From contig JADJOD010000010.1 in NCBI GenBank assembly GCA_016713985.1, positions 62,001 through 126,000 on the forward strand: 64,000 nt of DNA. The letters are read 5' to 3'. The notes beneath the pieces are model-generated. The model saw only the letters and a program-made list of their open reading frames with translations. It was not told the DNA's origin and did no database searches. Below, in pieces: positions 39,926-48,926 of the stretch. Source of the stretch: Lewinellaceae bacterium (GTDB lineage Bacteria > Bacteroidota > Bacteroidia > Chitinophagales > Saprospiraceae). The position numbers were made by a program, and so were the translations under genes. Each line of letters opens with the position of its first letter. The first letter of the stretch is position 1.

Positions 39926-40888
39926 ATGGGTCAAAAAGCAAATCCGATAGGCAATCGCTTAGGCATCATCCGGGGTTGGGATTCCAACTGGTATGCTGAC
40001 AAGGACTATGGTCTTAAAGTGGTGGAAGACGAAAAAATTCGCAACTACCTGCGTGCCCGCCGCCCGAAAACGGCTACGGCAGACCCGCGCGACCGTAACA
40101 AACCGATGCAAAACGGTATCAGCCGTATTGTGATCGAGCGCACCATGCGCCGTGTTACCGTCACCATCCACACCAGCCGCCCCGGTATCATCATCGGTAA
40201 AGGCGGTAAGGAAGTGGACCTGATCAAGGAAGAACTTAAAGTGCTGACGGATAAGGAAGTGCAGATCAATATCTTCGAGATCCGCAAGCCCGAGCTGGAC
40301 GCCAACATCGTCGGTGAACAGGTAGCCAAACAAATCGAAGCACGGATCAACTTCCGCCGCGCCGTTAAAGGCGCTATCCAGGGCTCCATGCGCGCCGGTG
40401 CGGAAGGTATCAAAATCCGTGTAAGCGGACGTTTGGGCGGCGCCGAGATTGCCCGTACGGAAGAATATAAAGAAGGACGTACGCCGTTGCATACGTTCCG
40501 TGCAGATATCGACTATGCCTGGGTGGAAGCCCAAACGGTTTACGGCAAAATCGGTATCAAAGTGTGGCTGTTCAAGGGTGAAGTCCTGCAAAAACGTGAA
40601 CTGACTCCTTTTGCCGCAGCGGAAGGAACCGGCGGCGATCGCCGCGACCGTCGTGAAGGCGGTGGTGGAGAACAACGCCGCGAAGGCGGACGGGGTGGCG
40701 AACGCCGCGAAGGTGGCGAACGCCGCGAACGCCGCGAAGGCGACCGGGATCGCCGGGATGGAGGCAGTGGCGGTGGTGGTAACCGTGGCGGCGGCGGAAA
40801 TCGCGGCGGCAGTGGCGGCGGTGGTAACCGTGGCGGCGGCGGCGGCGGTGGAAATCGCGGCGGCGGCGGCGGCGGCGGACGCCGGTAA
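39926..40888 (+). CDS. rpsC: 30S ribosomal protein S3 with a long Gly/Arg-rich tail
   Basis: S3 forms the mRNA entry site with S4 and S5. The core (residues 1 to about 231) has GQKANPIGNRLGIIRGWDSN, the KH loop RPGIIIGKGGKEVDLIKEEL and FRADIDYAWVEAQTVYGKIG. Two unusual parts: an insert of about 15 residues before the KH domain (RRPKTATADPRDRNKPMQNG), and an 88-residue tail made almost only of G, R, E and D: first R/E-rich (RRDRREGGGGEQRREGGRGG), then almost pure G/N/R (GGGGNRGGGGNRGG-type). Total 320 residues against about 215-240 usual. The tail is likely disordered and RNA-binding. Confidence 0.96.
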   Translation: MGQKANPIGNRLGIIRGWDSNWYADKDYGLKVVEDEKIRNYLRARRPKTATADPRDRNKPMQNGISRIVIERTMRRVTVTIHTSRPGIIIGKGGKEVDLIKEELKVLTDKEVQINIFEIRKPELDANIVGEQVAKQIEARINFRRAVKGAIQGSMRAGAEGIKIRVSGRLGGAEIARTEEYKEGRTPLHTFRADIDYAWVEAQTVYGKIGIKVWLFKGEVLQKRELTPFAAAEGTGGDRRDRREGGGGEQRREGGRGGERREGGERRERREGDRDRRDGGSGGGGNRGGGGNRGGSGGGGNRGGGGGGGNRGGGGGGGRR

Positions 40889-40927
40889 AACCGACAACTA
40901 ATTAACGACGTGTTAGGGGTATTCCAT

Positions 40928-40957
40928 TTGAAAATCTTCTTCCACGTTGTACCTTTG
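40928..40957 (+). promoter_or_regulatory. Internal promoter upstream of rplP
   Basis: TTG (40928-40930), exactly 19 bp, then TACCTTTG (40950-40957): the best match to the Bacteroidota consensus in the window. It lies in the 144-bp gap between rpsC and rplP, 76 bp before the rplP start. It suggests that genes from rplP on can be transcribed separately from rpsJ-rpsC. Confidence 0.7.
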
Positions 40958-41032
40958 CAGCCCTTTTAAAAAATCAGGGCTTGTAATTTAACGCAAAACA
41001 CTGATTGACAGGCTTTTAAATTGTAATTAACG

Positions 41033-41452
41033 ATGTTACAGCCAAAACGTCAAAAATATCGCAAACAGCAAAAAGGGCGCAACACCGGGTTGGCATACAA
41101 AGGCAGCTCCATTTCTTTCGGCTCATTCGGGTTGAAAAGTCTGGAATTCAGCCGCCTGACCAGCCGTCAGATCGAATCTGCACGTATCGCACTGACCCGT
41201 AATATGAAACGGGAAGGCAAGGTGTGGATCCGGATTTTCCCGGACAAACCCATTACCTCGAAACCCGCCGAAGTACGTATGGGTAAAGGTAAAGGTGCAG
41301 TCGACCACTATGTTTGCCAGGTACAACCGGGACGTATTTTGTTCGAGATCGAAGGTGTGAGTGAAGAACTCGCTCACGAATCTCTGCGCCTCGCCGCCCA
41401 AAAACTTCCGATTTTGTGCAAAGCGGTTACCCGCTACGACTACGAAAGATAA
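41033..41452 (+). CDS. rplP: 50S ribosomal protein L16
   Basis: 139 residues. L16 organises the A-site of the 50S. MLQPKRQKYRKQQKGRNTGL and the block KPAEVRMGKGKGAVDHYVCQ are typical. It is preceded by a convincing promoter, unlike most genes of the operon. Confidence 0.97.
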   Translation: MLQPKRQKYRKQQKGRNTGLAYKGSSISFGSFGLKSLEFSRLTSRQIESARIALTRNMKREGKVWIRIFPDKPITSKPAEVRMGKGKGAVDHYVCQVQPGRILFEIEGVSEELAHESLRLAAQKLPILCKAVTRYDYER

Positions 41453-41525
41453 TCATTCACAGGTTGACGAAAAATGCCGTTTATACCCGGCGTTACCGGC
41501 AACCTTTCTAAACAATAAAAAAACA

Positions 41526-41786
41526 ATGGCAAAGGAGAATTTGAACGTTGCTACTATGACCGACGCTGATCTGCAAGCCCAACTGGCGAGCATGGAGCAC
41601 GAGTATCAGCAAATGAAATTCGACCATGCAGTGAAAGGCCTCGGTAACCCGATGGAAATCCGCGAACTGCGCCGCAATATTGCCCGTATTCTTACGGAAG
41701 GCCGTAAACGCGAGATGGCAGCAATGTCGCCCGAACAACTGGAACTGCGTTCCAAACTACGCGCACGCCGCCGCCGTCAGAATTAA
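41526..41786 (+). CDS. rpmC: 50S ribosomal protein L29
   Basis: 86 residues from ATG 41526, slightly longer than most L29 because of the N-terminal MAKENLNVATMTDADL and an Arg-rich end (LRARRRRQN). The core LRRNIARILTEGRKREM is diagnostic. L29 lies beside L23 at the tunnel exit. Confidence 0.93.
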   Translation: MAKENLNVATMTDADLQAQLASMEHEYQQMKFDHAVKGLGNPMEIRELRRNIARILTEGRKREMAAMSPEQLELRSKLRARRRRQN

Positions 41787-41811
41787 TAAGAAAAAATTAC
41801 ATCTAAAATAG

Positions 41812-42075
41812 ATGGAAGCAGTAGAAAGAAATCTTCGCAAGCAAAAAACCGGTGTGGTTGTTTCCAATAAAATGGACAAAACCATCGCCGTAAAAGTGGA
41901 GCGTCGTCTGATGCACCCGCTCTATGGAAAATTCGTAAAGCGCTCCAAAAAATTCTTCGCACACGACGAAGAAAACACTTGCAACCTCGGCGACGTGGTG
42001 CGGATCATGGAAACCCGCCCGCTCAGCAAAAACAAGCGCTGGCGCCTGGTTGAAATTATTGAAAGAGCAAAGTAA
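41812..42075 (+). CDS. rpsQ: 30S ribosomal protein S17
   Basis: 87 residues. An early-binding 30S protein with an OB fold. RNLRKQKTGVVVSNKMDKTI and HPLYGKFVKRSKKFFAHDEE are standard. 25 bp after rpmC. Confidence 0.97.
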   Translation: MEAVERNLRKQKTGVVVSNKMDKTIAVKVERRLMHPLYGKFVKRSKKFFAHDEENTCNLGDVVRIMETRPLSKNKRWRLVEIIERAK

Positions 42076-42165
42076 TTTTCAGTTATCTGTTACTGGTTGT
42101 TGGTTATCAGTTCTTTGAGCCCAATAACCGAAGCCGATAACCGATAACCAATAACAAACATTGTC

Positions 42166-42531
42166 ATGATTCAGCAAGAATCTCGTTTGAATGTGGCCGA
42201 TAATTCCGGCGCGAAAGAGGTGCTCTGTATCCGCGTATTGGGCCATACCCGCCAACGCTATGCAGGCATCGGCGACACGATCGTCGTGACCGTGAAAGAC
42301 GCTACGCCGGGAGGTATAAAAAAAGGCACCGTTTCAAAAGCGGTTATTGTACGCACCCGTAAGGAAATCCGCCGCCGCGACGGTTCCTACATCCGTTTCG
42401 ACGACAACGCGGTGGTGCTGCTCAACGCCGCCGACGAACCCAGGGGAACCCGTATTTTTGGACCGGTTGCCCGCGAACTTCGCGATAAAGACTACATGCG
42501 TATCGTGTCTCTGGCGCCGGAGGTTCTTTAA
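42166..42531 (+). CDS. rplN: 50S ribosomal protein L14
   Basis: 121 residues. L14 forms intersubunit bridges with 16S rRNA. MIQQESRLNVADNSGAKEVL and GTRIFGPVARELRDKDYMRI are diagnostic. The 90 bp before it carry a GTTATCGG/CCGATAAC-type inverted repeat (42079-42155), similar to one before rpmD. Confidence 0.98.
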   Translation: MIQQESRLNVADNSGAKEVLCIRVLGHTRQRYAGIGDTIVVTVKDATPGGIKKGTVSKAVIVRTRKEIRRRDGSYIRFDDNAVVLLNAADEPRGTRIFGPVARELRDKDYMRIVSLAPEVL

Positions 42532-42567
42532 ACATATTGAAATTCAGAAATTTAGCGCATTTTTAAA

Positions 42568-42912
42568 ATGGCTGCAAAACATAAAGTAAAACGCTTCGCA
42601 CCGAAATTCCACGTCCGCAGGGGCGACCAGGTCATGGTGCTTGCCGGCGACTACAAAGGAAAAACCGGGCAAGTGCTCCAGATTTTTCCGGATAAAAACC
42701 GCGCTGTCGTGGAAGGAGTCAACATCGTGAAAAAACACGTGAAGGCCACCCAAAACGAAGAAGGTGGCATCCAGGAAATGGAAGCAACCATCCACTTGTC
42801 CAACCTGGCCGTCGTTGATCCGAAAACCGGTGAAGCAACGCGTGTTGGACGTCGCAATGAAAACGGCGAAAGTGTTCGCTATTCTAAAAAATCGGGAAAC
42901 ATCATTAAGTGA
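42568..42912 (+). CDS. rplX: 50S ribosomal protein L24
   Basis: 114 residues with the KOW motif (RRGDQVMVLAGDYKGKTGQV). L24 starts 50S assembly. The stop codon shares its last base with the start of rplE (TGATG), so translation is coupled. Confidence 0.97.
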   Translation: MAAKHKVKRFAPKFHVRRGDQVMVLAGDYKGKTGQVLQIFPDKNRAVVEGVNIVKKHVKATQNEEGGIQEMEATIHLSNLAVVDPKTGEATRVGRRNENGESVRYSKKSGNIIK

Positions 42913-43463
42913 TGAAATACGTACCGCGTCTTAAAACAAAATACCAACAGGATGTTGTACCTGCTCTCATGGAGCAGTTCAATTACTCCTCCGTTATGCA
43001 GGTGCCTCGTTTGGAGAAAATCTGCATCAACCAGGGTGTCGGTGAAGCAACCGGTGATAAAAAACTGGTGGATAACGCTGCCTCCGAACTCAGCACCATC
43101 ACCGGCCAGAAAGCCGTGTCGACCAAGGCCCGCACTTCGGTGTCGAACTTTAAACTTCGCGAAGGAATGCCGATCGGCGTACGCGTGACATTGCGCGGCG
43201 AACGTATGTATGAATTCCTCGACCGCCTGATCTCGATCGCTTTGCCGCGTGTCCGCGACTTCCGCGGTGTAAACGACAAATCGTTCGACGGCCGCGGCAA
43301 CTTTACCATCGGTGTGACGGAACAAATCATTTTCCCGGAAATCGACATTGACAAAGTGTCGAAAATCATGGGTATGGACATTACGTTCGTCACCACCGCT
43401 CAAACGGATGCTGAAGCTTTCGCGTTGCTGAAAGAAATCGGGATGCCGTTTGTAAAAAAATAA
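42912..43463 (+). CDS. rplE: 50S ribosomal protein L5
   Basis: 183 residues from ATG 42912 (MKYVPRLKTKYQQDVVPALM). L5 binds 5S rRNA and contacts the P-site tRNA. FKLREGMPIGVRVTLRGERM and RDFRGVNDKSFDGRGNFTIG are intact. An upstream in-frame GTG at 42909 exists, but the ATG overlapping the rplX stop is the natural start. Confidence 0.97.
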   Translation: MKYVPRLKTKYQQDVVPALMEQFNYSSVMQVPRLEKICINQGVGEATGDKKLVDNAASELSTITGQKAVSTKARTSVSNFKLREGMPIGVRVTLRGERMYEFLDRLISIALPRVRDFRGVNDKSFDGRGNFTIGVTEQIIFPEIDIDKVSKIMGMDITFVTTAQTDAEAFALLKEIGMPFVKK

Positions 43464-43497
43464 AAGACTCTCATTCTCAATTTGATATACGAGAAAA

Positions 43498-43767
43498 ATG
43501 GCAAAGAAATCAGTCATAGCACGTGAGAAAAAACGCCAGCGCTTAGTCGCAAAATTCGCCGACCTGCGTAAAAAACTGAAAGAGGAAGGCGACTTTGATG
43601 CGTTGGACAAACTCCCGCGCAACTCCAGCTCCGTCCGGCTTCACAACCGCTGCCTGCTCACCGGCCGTCCGAAAGGCTACATGCGCAAGTTTGGAATTTG
43701 CCGTGTAAAATTTCGGGAAATGGCCCTGTACGGCAAAATTCCCGGAATTACCAAAGCGTCCTGGTAA
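43498..43767 (+). CDS. rpsN: 30S ribosomal protein S14
   Basis: 89 residues, the long zinc-free form: MAKKSVIAREKKRQRLVAKF, then RLHNRCLLTGRPKGYMRKFG ICRVKFREMALYGKIPG. Only two Cys remain and there is no CxxC pair, so no zinc site. S14 is in the 30S head and assembles late. Confidence 0.97.
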   Translation: MAKKSVIAREKKRQRLVAKFADLRKKLKEEGDFDALDKLPRNSSSVRLHNRCLLTGRPKGYMRKFGICRVKFREMALYGKIPGITKASW

Positions 43768-43876
43768 AATCCGTTGTTCATGAAAAGTTGCCCCTGTTCG
43801 TTTGTATTTTTGAAACGAACCAGCCGCAACTAAGAACCAACAACTATCAACCAACAACTATCAACTTTTTGATAAA

Positions 43877-44287
43877 ATGCACGTCACTGACCCGATAGCA
43901 GACTATTTGACCCGCATCCGCAACGCGCAGATGGCCGGTCATCGCATCGTAGAGATTCCGTCGTCAAAACTGAAAAAGGCGATCACGGAAATTCTGTACG
44001 ACCAGGGTTATATTCTCAAATACGCATTCGAGGATAAAAACGCCGATAATAAGCAGGGGCTGATCAAGATCGCCCTGAAATATGACCCGGCAACCAAACA
44101 ACCGGTCATTCGTGAACTCGTACGGGTCAGCCGCCCGGGTCTTCGCAGATTCTCCGGCTCCACCAGCATTCCCCGCATTTTCAATGGTTTGGGTACGATG
44201 ATCGTCTCTACTTCCAGGGGGGTAATGACGGACAAAAAAGCGCGTGAGATGAATGTCGGCGGCGAATTGCTCTGCTACATTTCCTAA
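43877..44287 (+). CDS. rpsH: 30S ribosomal protein S8
   Basis: 136 residues. A central 30S assembly protein and, in E. coli, the repressor of the spc operon. MHVTDPIADYLTRIRNAQMA and the end GVMTDKKAREMNVGGELLCY are standard. The 109-bp gap before it holds CAACAACTATCAAC-type repeats and no gene. Confidence 0.97.
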   Translation: MHVTDPIADYLTRIRNAQMAGHRIVEIPSSKLKKAITEILYDQGYILKYAFEDKNADNKQGLIKIALKYDPATKQPVIRELVRVSRPGLRRFSGSTSIPRIFNGLGTMIVSTSRGVMTDKKAREMNVGGELLCYIS

Positions 44288-44332
44288 GAAACCAAGAACC
44301 AGCAACTAAGAACATAAGAATTCGATTTCGAT

Positions 44333-44893
44333 ATGTCACGTATTGGTAAATTGCCGATCAGTCTTCCCGATAAAGTGGAAGTTTCAATCACCTCCGATAA
44401 CACGGTCACGGTGAAAGGCCCGAAAGGCGCCCTTTCCCAAAAAATTGATCCTGATATCAGCGTTAAAGTGGAAGACGGGACCCTTACGGTCGCCCGCCCG
44501 ACCGAACAGAAACGCCACAAGGCACTGCACGGCCTCTATCGCGCATTGATCAATAATATGGTGGTTGGTGTAAGCCAGGGCTATACCCGGGAAATGGAAA
44601 TCATTGGTGTGGGCTATCGTGTTGAAAATCAGGGCAATCTCCTGACCTTCACGATCGGTTATTCGCACCCGGTGATGTTTTACGTTCCTTCCGAAATCAA
44701 AGTGACGACGGCCATGGAGAAAGGTTCTCCCCCGCTGGTTCGCTTAGAAGGTATCGACAAGGAGTTGCTGGGGCATGTATGCGCCAAAATACGCTCCTTC
44801 CGCAAACCGGAGCCTTACAAAGGAAAAGGTATCATGTTCAAAGGTGAACAAGTCCGCCGCAAAGCAGGTAAAACTGCCGGCTCTAAAAAATAA
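44333..44893 (+). CDS. rplF: 50S ribosomal protein L6
   Basis: 186 residues, two repeated domains. MSRIGKLPISLPDKVEVSIT and the C-terminal PEPYKGKGIMFKGEQVRRKA GKTAG are diagnostic. L6 lies near the factor-binding site. Confidence 0.97.
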   Translation: MSRIGKLPISLPDKVEVSITSDNTVTVKGPKGALSQKIDPDISVKVEDGTLTVARPTEQKRHKALHGLYRALINNMVVGVSQGYTREMEIIGVGYRVENQGNLLTFTIGYSHPVMFYVPSEIKVTTAMEKGSPPLVRLEGIDKELLGHVCAKIRSFRKPEPYKGKGIMFKGEQVRRKAGKTAGSKK

Positions 44894-44943
44894 TCAATGC
44901 AAATCCGGTCGGAAATCGGAATTGCCCAAATTGATAAATAACG

Positions 44944-45285
44944 ATGAAACGTACAAAACAGCAAAGCCGCCAGCGTATTCACCTGCGTATCCGCAAGAAG
45001 GTGAACGGCACTCCGGAGTGCCCGCGCCTCTGCGTCTTCCGCTCGAACAAAGAAATTTATTGCCAGATCATCGACGATACCAAAGCCCATACGCTGGCAG
45101 CAGCCGGCTCGAAAGGCATCGACGGTACGAAGACGGAAAAGGCTGCCGCAGTGGGCAAAATCATTGCTGAAAAAGCGAAAAATGCCGGTATCGAAACCAT
45201 TGTTTTTGACCGGGGCGGTTACCTCTATCACGGCCGTGTAAAAGCTCTTGCCGACGGCGCCCGTGAAGGTGGACTGAAATTTTAA
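44944..45285 (+). CDS. rplR: 50S ribosomal protein L18
   Basis: 113 residues. Binds 5S rRNA with L5. RIHLRIRKKVNGTPECPRLC and FDRGGYLYHGRVKALADGAR EGGL are typical. Confidence 0.97.
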   Translation: MKRTKQQSRQRIHLRIRKKVNGTPECPRLCVFRSNKEIYCQIIDDTKAHTLAAAGSKGIDGTKTEKAAAVGKIIAEKAKNAGIETIVFDRGGYLYHGRVKALADGAREGGLKF

Positions 45286-45315
45286 CCTGTCTCATATTAG
45301 CACATCGAATATAAA

Positions 45316-45843
45316 ATGGCTAAGCAAGAAAGAGAAAGAGATAATGCCCGCAATTCCGACGAATCGGGCCTCAAAGAAAAACTCGTGTCGCTCAACCGTG
45401 TGGCAAAAGTCACCAAAGGCGGCCGGACCTTCAGTTTCGCTGCCGTAGTTGTGGTGGGCGACGGCAAAGGCCAGGTAGGCCAGGGACTTGGCAAGGCACG
45501 TGAGGTGTCCGAAGCCATCGCCAAAGCGGTAAAAGATGCCGAAAAAAACCTGATCAAAGTACCGATCATGAACGGCACCATTCCGCATGAGGCTCATGGC
45601 AAATACGACGCCGGACGTGTACTCATCAAACCCGCCGCTCACGGTACGGGTGTGATTGCCGGAGGCGCCATGCGTGCAGTGCTCGAAATGGCGGGTGTTC
45701 ACGACGTTTTGGCCAAGTCGCAAGGCTCGTCCAATCCGCACAACGTGGTAAAGGCTACACTTGCAGCCCTTGCCAGCTTGCGCAGCCCGGTCGAAGTAGC
45801 GCGTCAGCGCGGCATTTCGCTGGAAAAACTCTTCAATGGCTAA
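45316..45843 (+). CDS. rpsE: 30S ribosomal protein S5
   Basis: 175 residues. Works with S4 in decoding fidelity and mRNA unwinding. LVSLNRVAKVTKGGRTFSFA AVVVVGD and AAHGTGVIAGGAMRAVLEMA are diagnostic. The region with GGRTFSF is where spectinomycin-resistance changes occur in other bacteria; nothing unusual here. Confidence 0.97.
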   Translation: MAKQERERDNARNSDESGLKEKLVSLNRVAKVTKGGRTFSFAAVVVVGDGKGQVGQGLGKAREVSEAIAKAVKDAEKNLIKVPIMNGTIPHEAHGKYDAGRVLIKPAAHGTGVIAGGAMRAVLEMAGVHDVLAKSQGSSNPHNVVKATLAALASLRSPVEVARQRGISLEKLFNG

Positions 45844-45956
45844 ACGGGCTATCAGTTATCGGTGATTAGTTATTGGTTATCAATTCCGCTCTTTTTTATG
45901 CTGAATACGAATAACAGATAACCGGATAACTGACAACCATGAACCAAGAATAAGCA

Positions 45957-46136
45957 ATGAGCAAAGTAAAAATTACTCTCGTCAAAAGCCCGATCGATAA
46001 AACGAAACGGCAAAAAGACACGCTGAAGGCATTGGGCTTTCGCAAGGTAAACCAAACGGTGGAGCATGACGCAACCCCGCAAATTCATGGAATGCTGCGC
46101 GTGGTCAACCACCTCGTTCAGGTTGAAAACGCCTGA
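45957..46136 (+). CDS. rpmD: 50S ribosomal protein L30
   Basis: A short gene of 59 residues, read directly: MSKVKITLVKSPIDKTKRQK, then DTLKALGFRKVNQTVEHDAT PQIHGMLRVVNHLVQVENA. This is a complete L30 (K-x-x-x-x-LGF-RK-x-x-x-x-V-x-x-x-x-T-P-x-x-x-GM). It fits the operon order between rpsE and rplO. The gap before it (45844-45956) carries an inverted repeat with ATCAGTTATCGG and CCGGATAACTGA arms. Confidence 0.96.
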   Translation: MSKVKITLVKSPIDKTKRQKDTLKALGFRKVNQTVEHDATPQIHGMLRVVNHLVQVENA

Positions 46137-46220
46137 TACGATTTATTTAAATACTTGACATTCAACTAAAAACCTGTGAGGCTCGTCCTTTACAGGTTTT
46201 CATATCGAATAAAAACGGCA

Positions 46221-46667
46221 ATGGAACTTTCTAATCTTCGCCCGGCAAATGGTTCTGTAAAAACGCGTAAGCGCATTGGTCGCGGCACGGGCTCGGGTCG
46301 CGGCGGCACTTCCACACGTGGTCACAAAGGGGATAAAGCCCGCAGCGGCTCCAAAGAAAAACGTCACTTCGAAGGTGGTCAAACGCCTATGCAGCGTCGC
46401 CTGCCGAAACGTGGTTTTAAGAACGTCAACCGCCTCGAATACGTACCGCTCAACCTGGGCAAACTGGAAAACTTAGTGAAGACTACCGGCAACGGTAACG
46501 TGGATGTGGCAGCCTTAGTGGCAGCCGGCGTAGCCAAAGCTTCCGATAGAATCAAAATATTGGGCAATGGCAAACTGACATCCAAAGTGTCTATCAAGGT
46601 GCACGCTATTTCGGCCTCGGCCAAAGCTGCGATTGAAGCAGCCGGCGGAAGCGTTGAACTCGTTTAA
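46221..46667 (+). CDS. rplO: 50S ribosomal protein L15
   Basis: 148 residues from ATG 46221 (MELSNLRPANGSVKTRKRIG). The Gly/Arg/Lys-rich first third (GRGTGSGRGGTSTRGHKGDK) and the block FEGGQTPMQRRLPKRGF are standard. secY follows after 14 bp. Confidence 0.97.
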   Translation: MELSNLRPANGSVKTRKRIGRGTGSGRGGTSTRGHKGDKARSGSKEKRHFEGGQTPMQRRLPKRGFKNVNRLEYVPLNLGKLENLVKTTGNGNVDVAALVAAGVAKASDRIKILGNGKLTSKVSIKVHAISASAKAAIEAAGGSVELV

Positions 46668-46681
46668 ATCTTACTTCGTAA

Positions 46682-48045
46682 ATGAAACTGTTTACGGTTA
46701 TCAAAAATATCTGGAGTATTAAAGAACTCCGTCAGCGCATCCTTTTTACCCTTGCGCTGTTGCTGATTTATCGCATTGGTACGTTCGTGGTACTTCCCGG
46801 GGTGGTTCCTGCCGCGCTTGAAAAAAGCGCCAGCAACCGCAGCGCCAACGACCTTTTGGGTTTGATCAACGTATTCACCGGGGGAGCGTTCGACAATGCG
46901 GCGATTTTTGCATTGGGAGTAATGCCGTATATCACGGCGTCCATTATCGTGCAATTGCTCGGTTTTGCGGTTCCGTACTTCCAGCGCCTTCAAACGAAAG
47001 AAGGTGAAAGCGGCCGCAAACGCCTCAACCAAATCACCCGTATTCTTACCGTTGCCATTACCCTCGTACAAGGCGGCGGCTACCTTCAACTTATTCGCAG
47101 TATTCCCGGAGCCATTTCGCCGGAAATTCCCGATGGTTTGTTCTGGTTTACCAATATCATCATTCTCACCGCCGGTACGATCTTTTGTATGTGGCTTGGG
47201 GAACGTATTACGGATAAGGGAATTGGCAACGGCGTATCGCTGATCATTCAGGCGGGTATTATCGCGAGGCTGCCACAAGCATTTGTTTTTGAATTCCAAA
47301 AGCTCTTTGGCGACAACAAACCCTTGCTTTTCTTCCTCGAACTGGCCCTGTTCTTCGTGATCGTACTGGCCACTATCCTTGTAATTCAGGGAGTCAGGAG
47401 GATACCGATTCAGTTTGCCAAACGAATGGTGGGGCGTTCCGGATCTTCTCTGCCTACCGCCGGTGCGCGCGATTACCTTCCGTTGAAGGTCAACTCTGCC
47501 GGCGTTATGCCGATTATTTTTGCTCAGGCACTCATGTTCCTTCCCGCTACGGTGATCCAGTATGTTTCCGGCACCGATGTGAATACCGGGCGGGTGCACA
47601 TGTTCAGCGATATATACTCCCTGGGTTACAACCTGGCTTTTTCAGCCTTATCGTGATTTTTACCTATGTATATACGGCGTTGATGATCAACCCGACCAAT
47701 TACGCGGAGTACCTGAAACGAAGCAATGCATTTATACCGGGTGTAAAACCCGGCGAAGCGACATCCGACTATATTGAAAATATCATGTCGAGGATCACGC
47801 TTCCGGGTGCTATCTTCCTCGGATTCATCGGCATCCTGCCATCCATTGCAGCCACACTTGGCGTCAACCAGCAATTTGCGCTTTTTTTTGGCGGTACAAC
47901 GTTGCTGATCATGGTGGGTGTTGCACTGGATACCCTTCAGGTGATCGAAAGTTATTTGCTTACACAGAAATACGATGGTCTGATTAAATCGGGCCGCATA
48001 CAGGGACGCTCGACAACTGGGGTTCAGATCGGACAACCGCAATAA
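46682..48045 (+). CDS. secY: Preprotein translocase subunit SecY (one frameshift)
   Basis: The channel of the Sec translocon, ten membrane helices. MKLFTVIKNIWSIKELRQRI, then LLGLINVFTGGAFDNAAIFA, GVMPYITASIIVQLLGFAVP (helix 2 region), and TFAGTIFCMWLGERITDKGI-like SITNGVS motif as GIGNGVSLIIQAGI. The frame breaks at a T5 run (47637-47641): one more T gives NLAFFSLIVIFTYVYTALMI and joins the C-terminal helices ending at 48045. Essential, so the break must be an error in the sequence. About 454 residues. Confidence 0.95.
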
Positions 48046-48046
48046 A

Positions 48047-48892
48047 ATGACGGGACTTTTTGCGAGCGGAAATGAAGGCAAACGAGTCTTCTTTAAAACA
48101 AACGACGAAATCGAGTTGATGCGACAAGCCAATCTGCTTGTTTCAAAAACGCTGGGTTACGTTGGCACACTGCTCAAACCGGGGGTTACCGGTGCTGAAA
48201 TTGACAAGGCTGCCGAAACATTCATTCGGGATCATAAAGGGACACCGGCATTTAAAGGTTATCACGGATTCCCATCCACCCTGTGTGTTTCTTATAACGA
48301 TATAGTGGTGCATGGTATTCCGGGGCAAAGAGCGTTTAAAGAAGAGGATATTGTTTCCGTGGATTGTGGGGTCGAACTGGAAGGTTATTACGGCGATGCG
48401 GCTTTTACCTTCGCGTTTGCCGCAGTGGAAGATTCGACTATGGAATTGCTGCGTGTCACTTATGCCTCGCTTTACAAAGGACTTGAGCAGGCGGTACACG
48501 GGAAGCGGATCGGCGATATTTCATTCGCCATTCAGGACTATTGTGAACGTCAGCACAAATACGGGGTGGTCAGGGATCTGGTTGGACACGGCATTGGGCG
48601 TTCGTTGCATGAAGACCCGGAAGTACCCAATTACGGCAAACGCGGCAAAGGCCCGTTGATGATGGAAGGGCTGGTGCTGGCTGTAGAGCCGATGATCAAT
48701 CTGGGCGTAAAGGATGTTTACCAGGATACCGACGGTTGGACGATCCATACGAAGGACAGAAAGCCAAGTGCACATTACGAACACTCGGTAGCAGTCCGGA
48801 AAGGAAAGCCCGATATCCTCTCAACACACGAATTCGTTTTGGAGGCTATAAAAAATAATAATTCTTTGCGGGAAGTTTCCCCAAAAAATTAG
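48047..48892 (+). CDS. map: Methionine aminopeptidase, type I
   Basis: 281 residues. Removes the initiator Met from nascent proteins. The five metal ligands can be placed: Asp in VDCGVELEGYYGDAAFTF (two), His in LVGHGIGRSLHE, Glu in AVEPM, and Glu in HYEHSVAV. YHGFPSTLCVSYNDIVVHGI supplies the substrate-side His. Begins 1 bp after secY, so translationally coupled. The end (NNSLREVSPKN) is slightly longer than usual. Confidence 0.97.
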   Translation: MTGLFASGNEGKRVFFKTNDEIELMRQANLLVSKTLGYVGTLLKPGVTGAEIDKAAETFIRDHKGTPAFKGYHGFPSTLCVSYNDIVVHGIPGQRAFKEEDIVSVDCGVELEGYYGDAAFTFAFAAVEDSTMELLRVTYASLYKGLEQAVHGKRIGDISFAIQDYCERQHKYGVVRDLVGHGIGRSLHEDPEVPNYGKRGKGPLMMEGLVLAVEPMINLGVKDVYQDTDGWTIHTKDRKPSAHYEHSVAVRKGKPDILSTHEFVLEAIKNNNSLREVSPKN

Positions 48893-48926
48893 ACCTTTGC
48901 ACCCCGAAATTGACAAGAGCCTTTTT

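Noticed and set aside
39959..40897. Long minus-strand frame with an Ala/Thr-rich start opposite rpsC
   Set aside because: The apparent protein is the reverse reading of the GGC-rich S3 tail and body; no start signal or domain.
42079..42155. Riboswitch or ribosomal-protein leader before rplN
   Set aside because: The stretch is only imperfect GTTATC/GATAAC repeats of a kind also present before rpmD; no conserved leader structure recognised.
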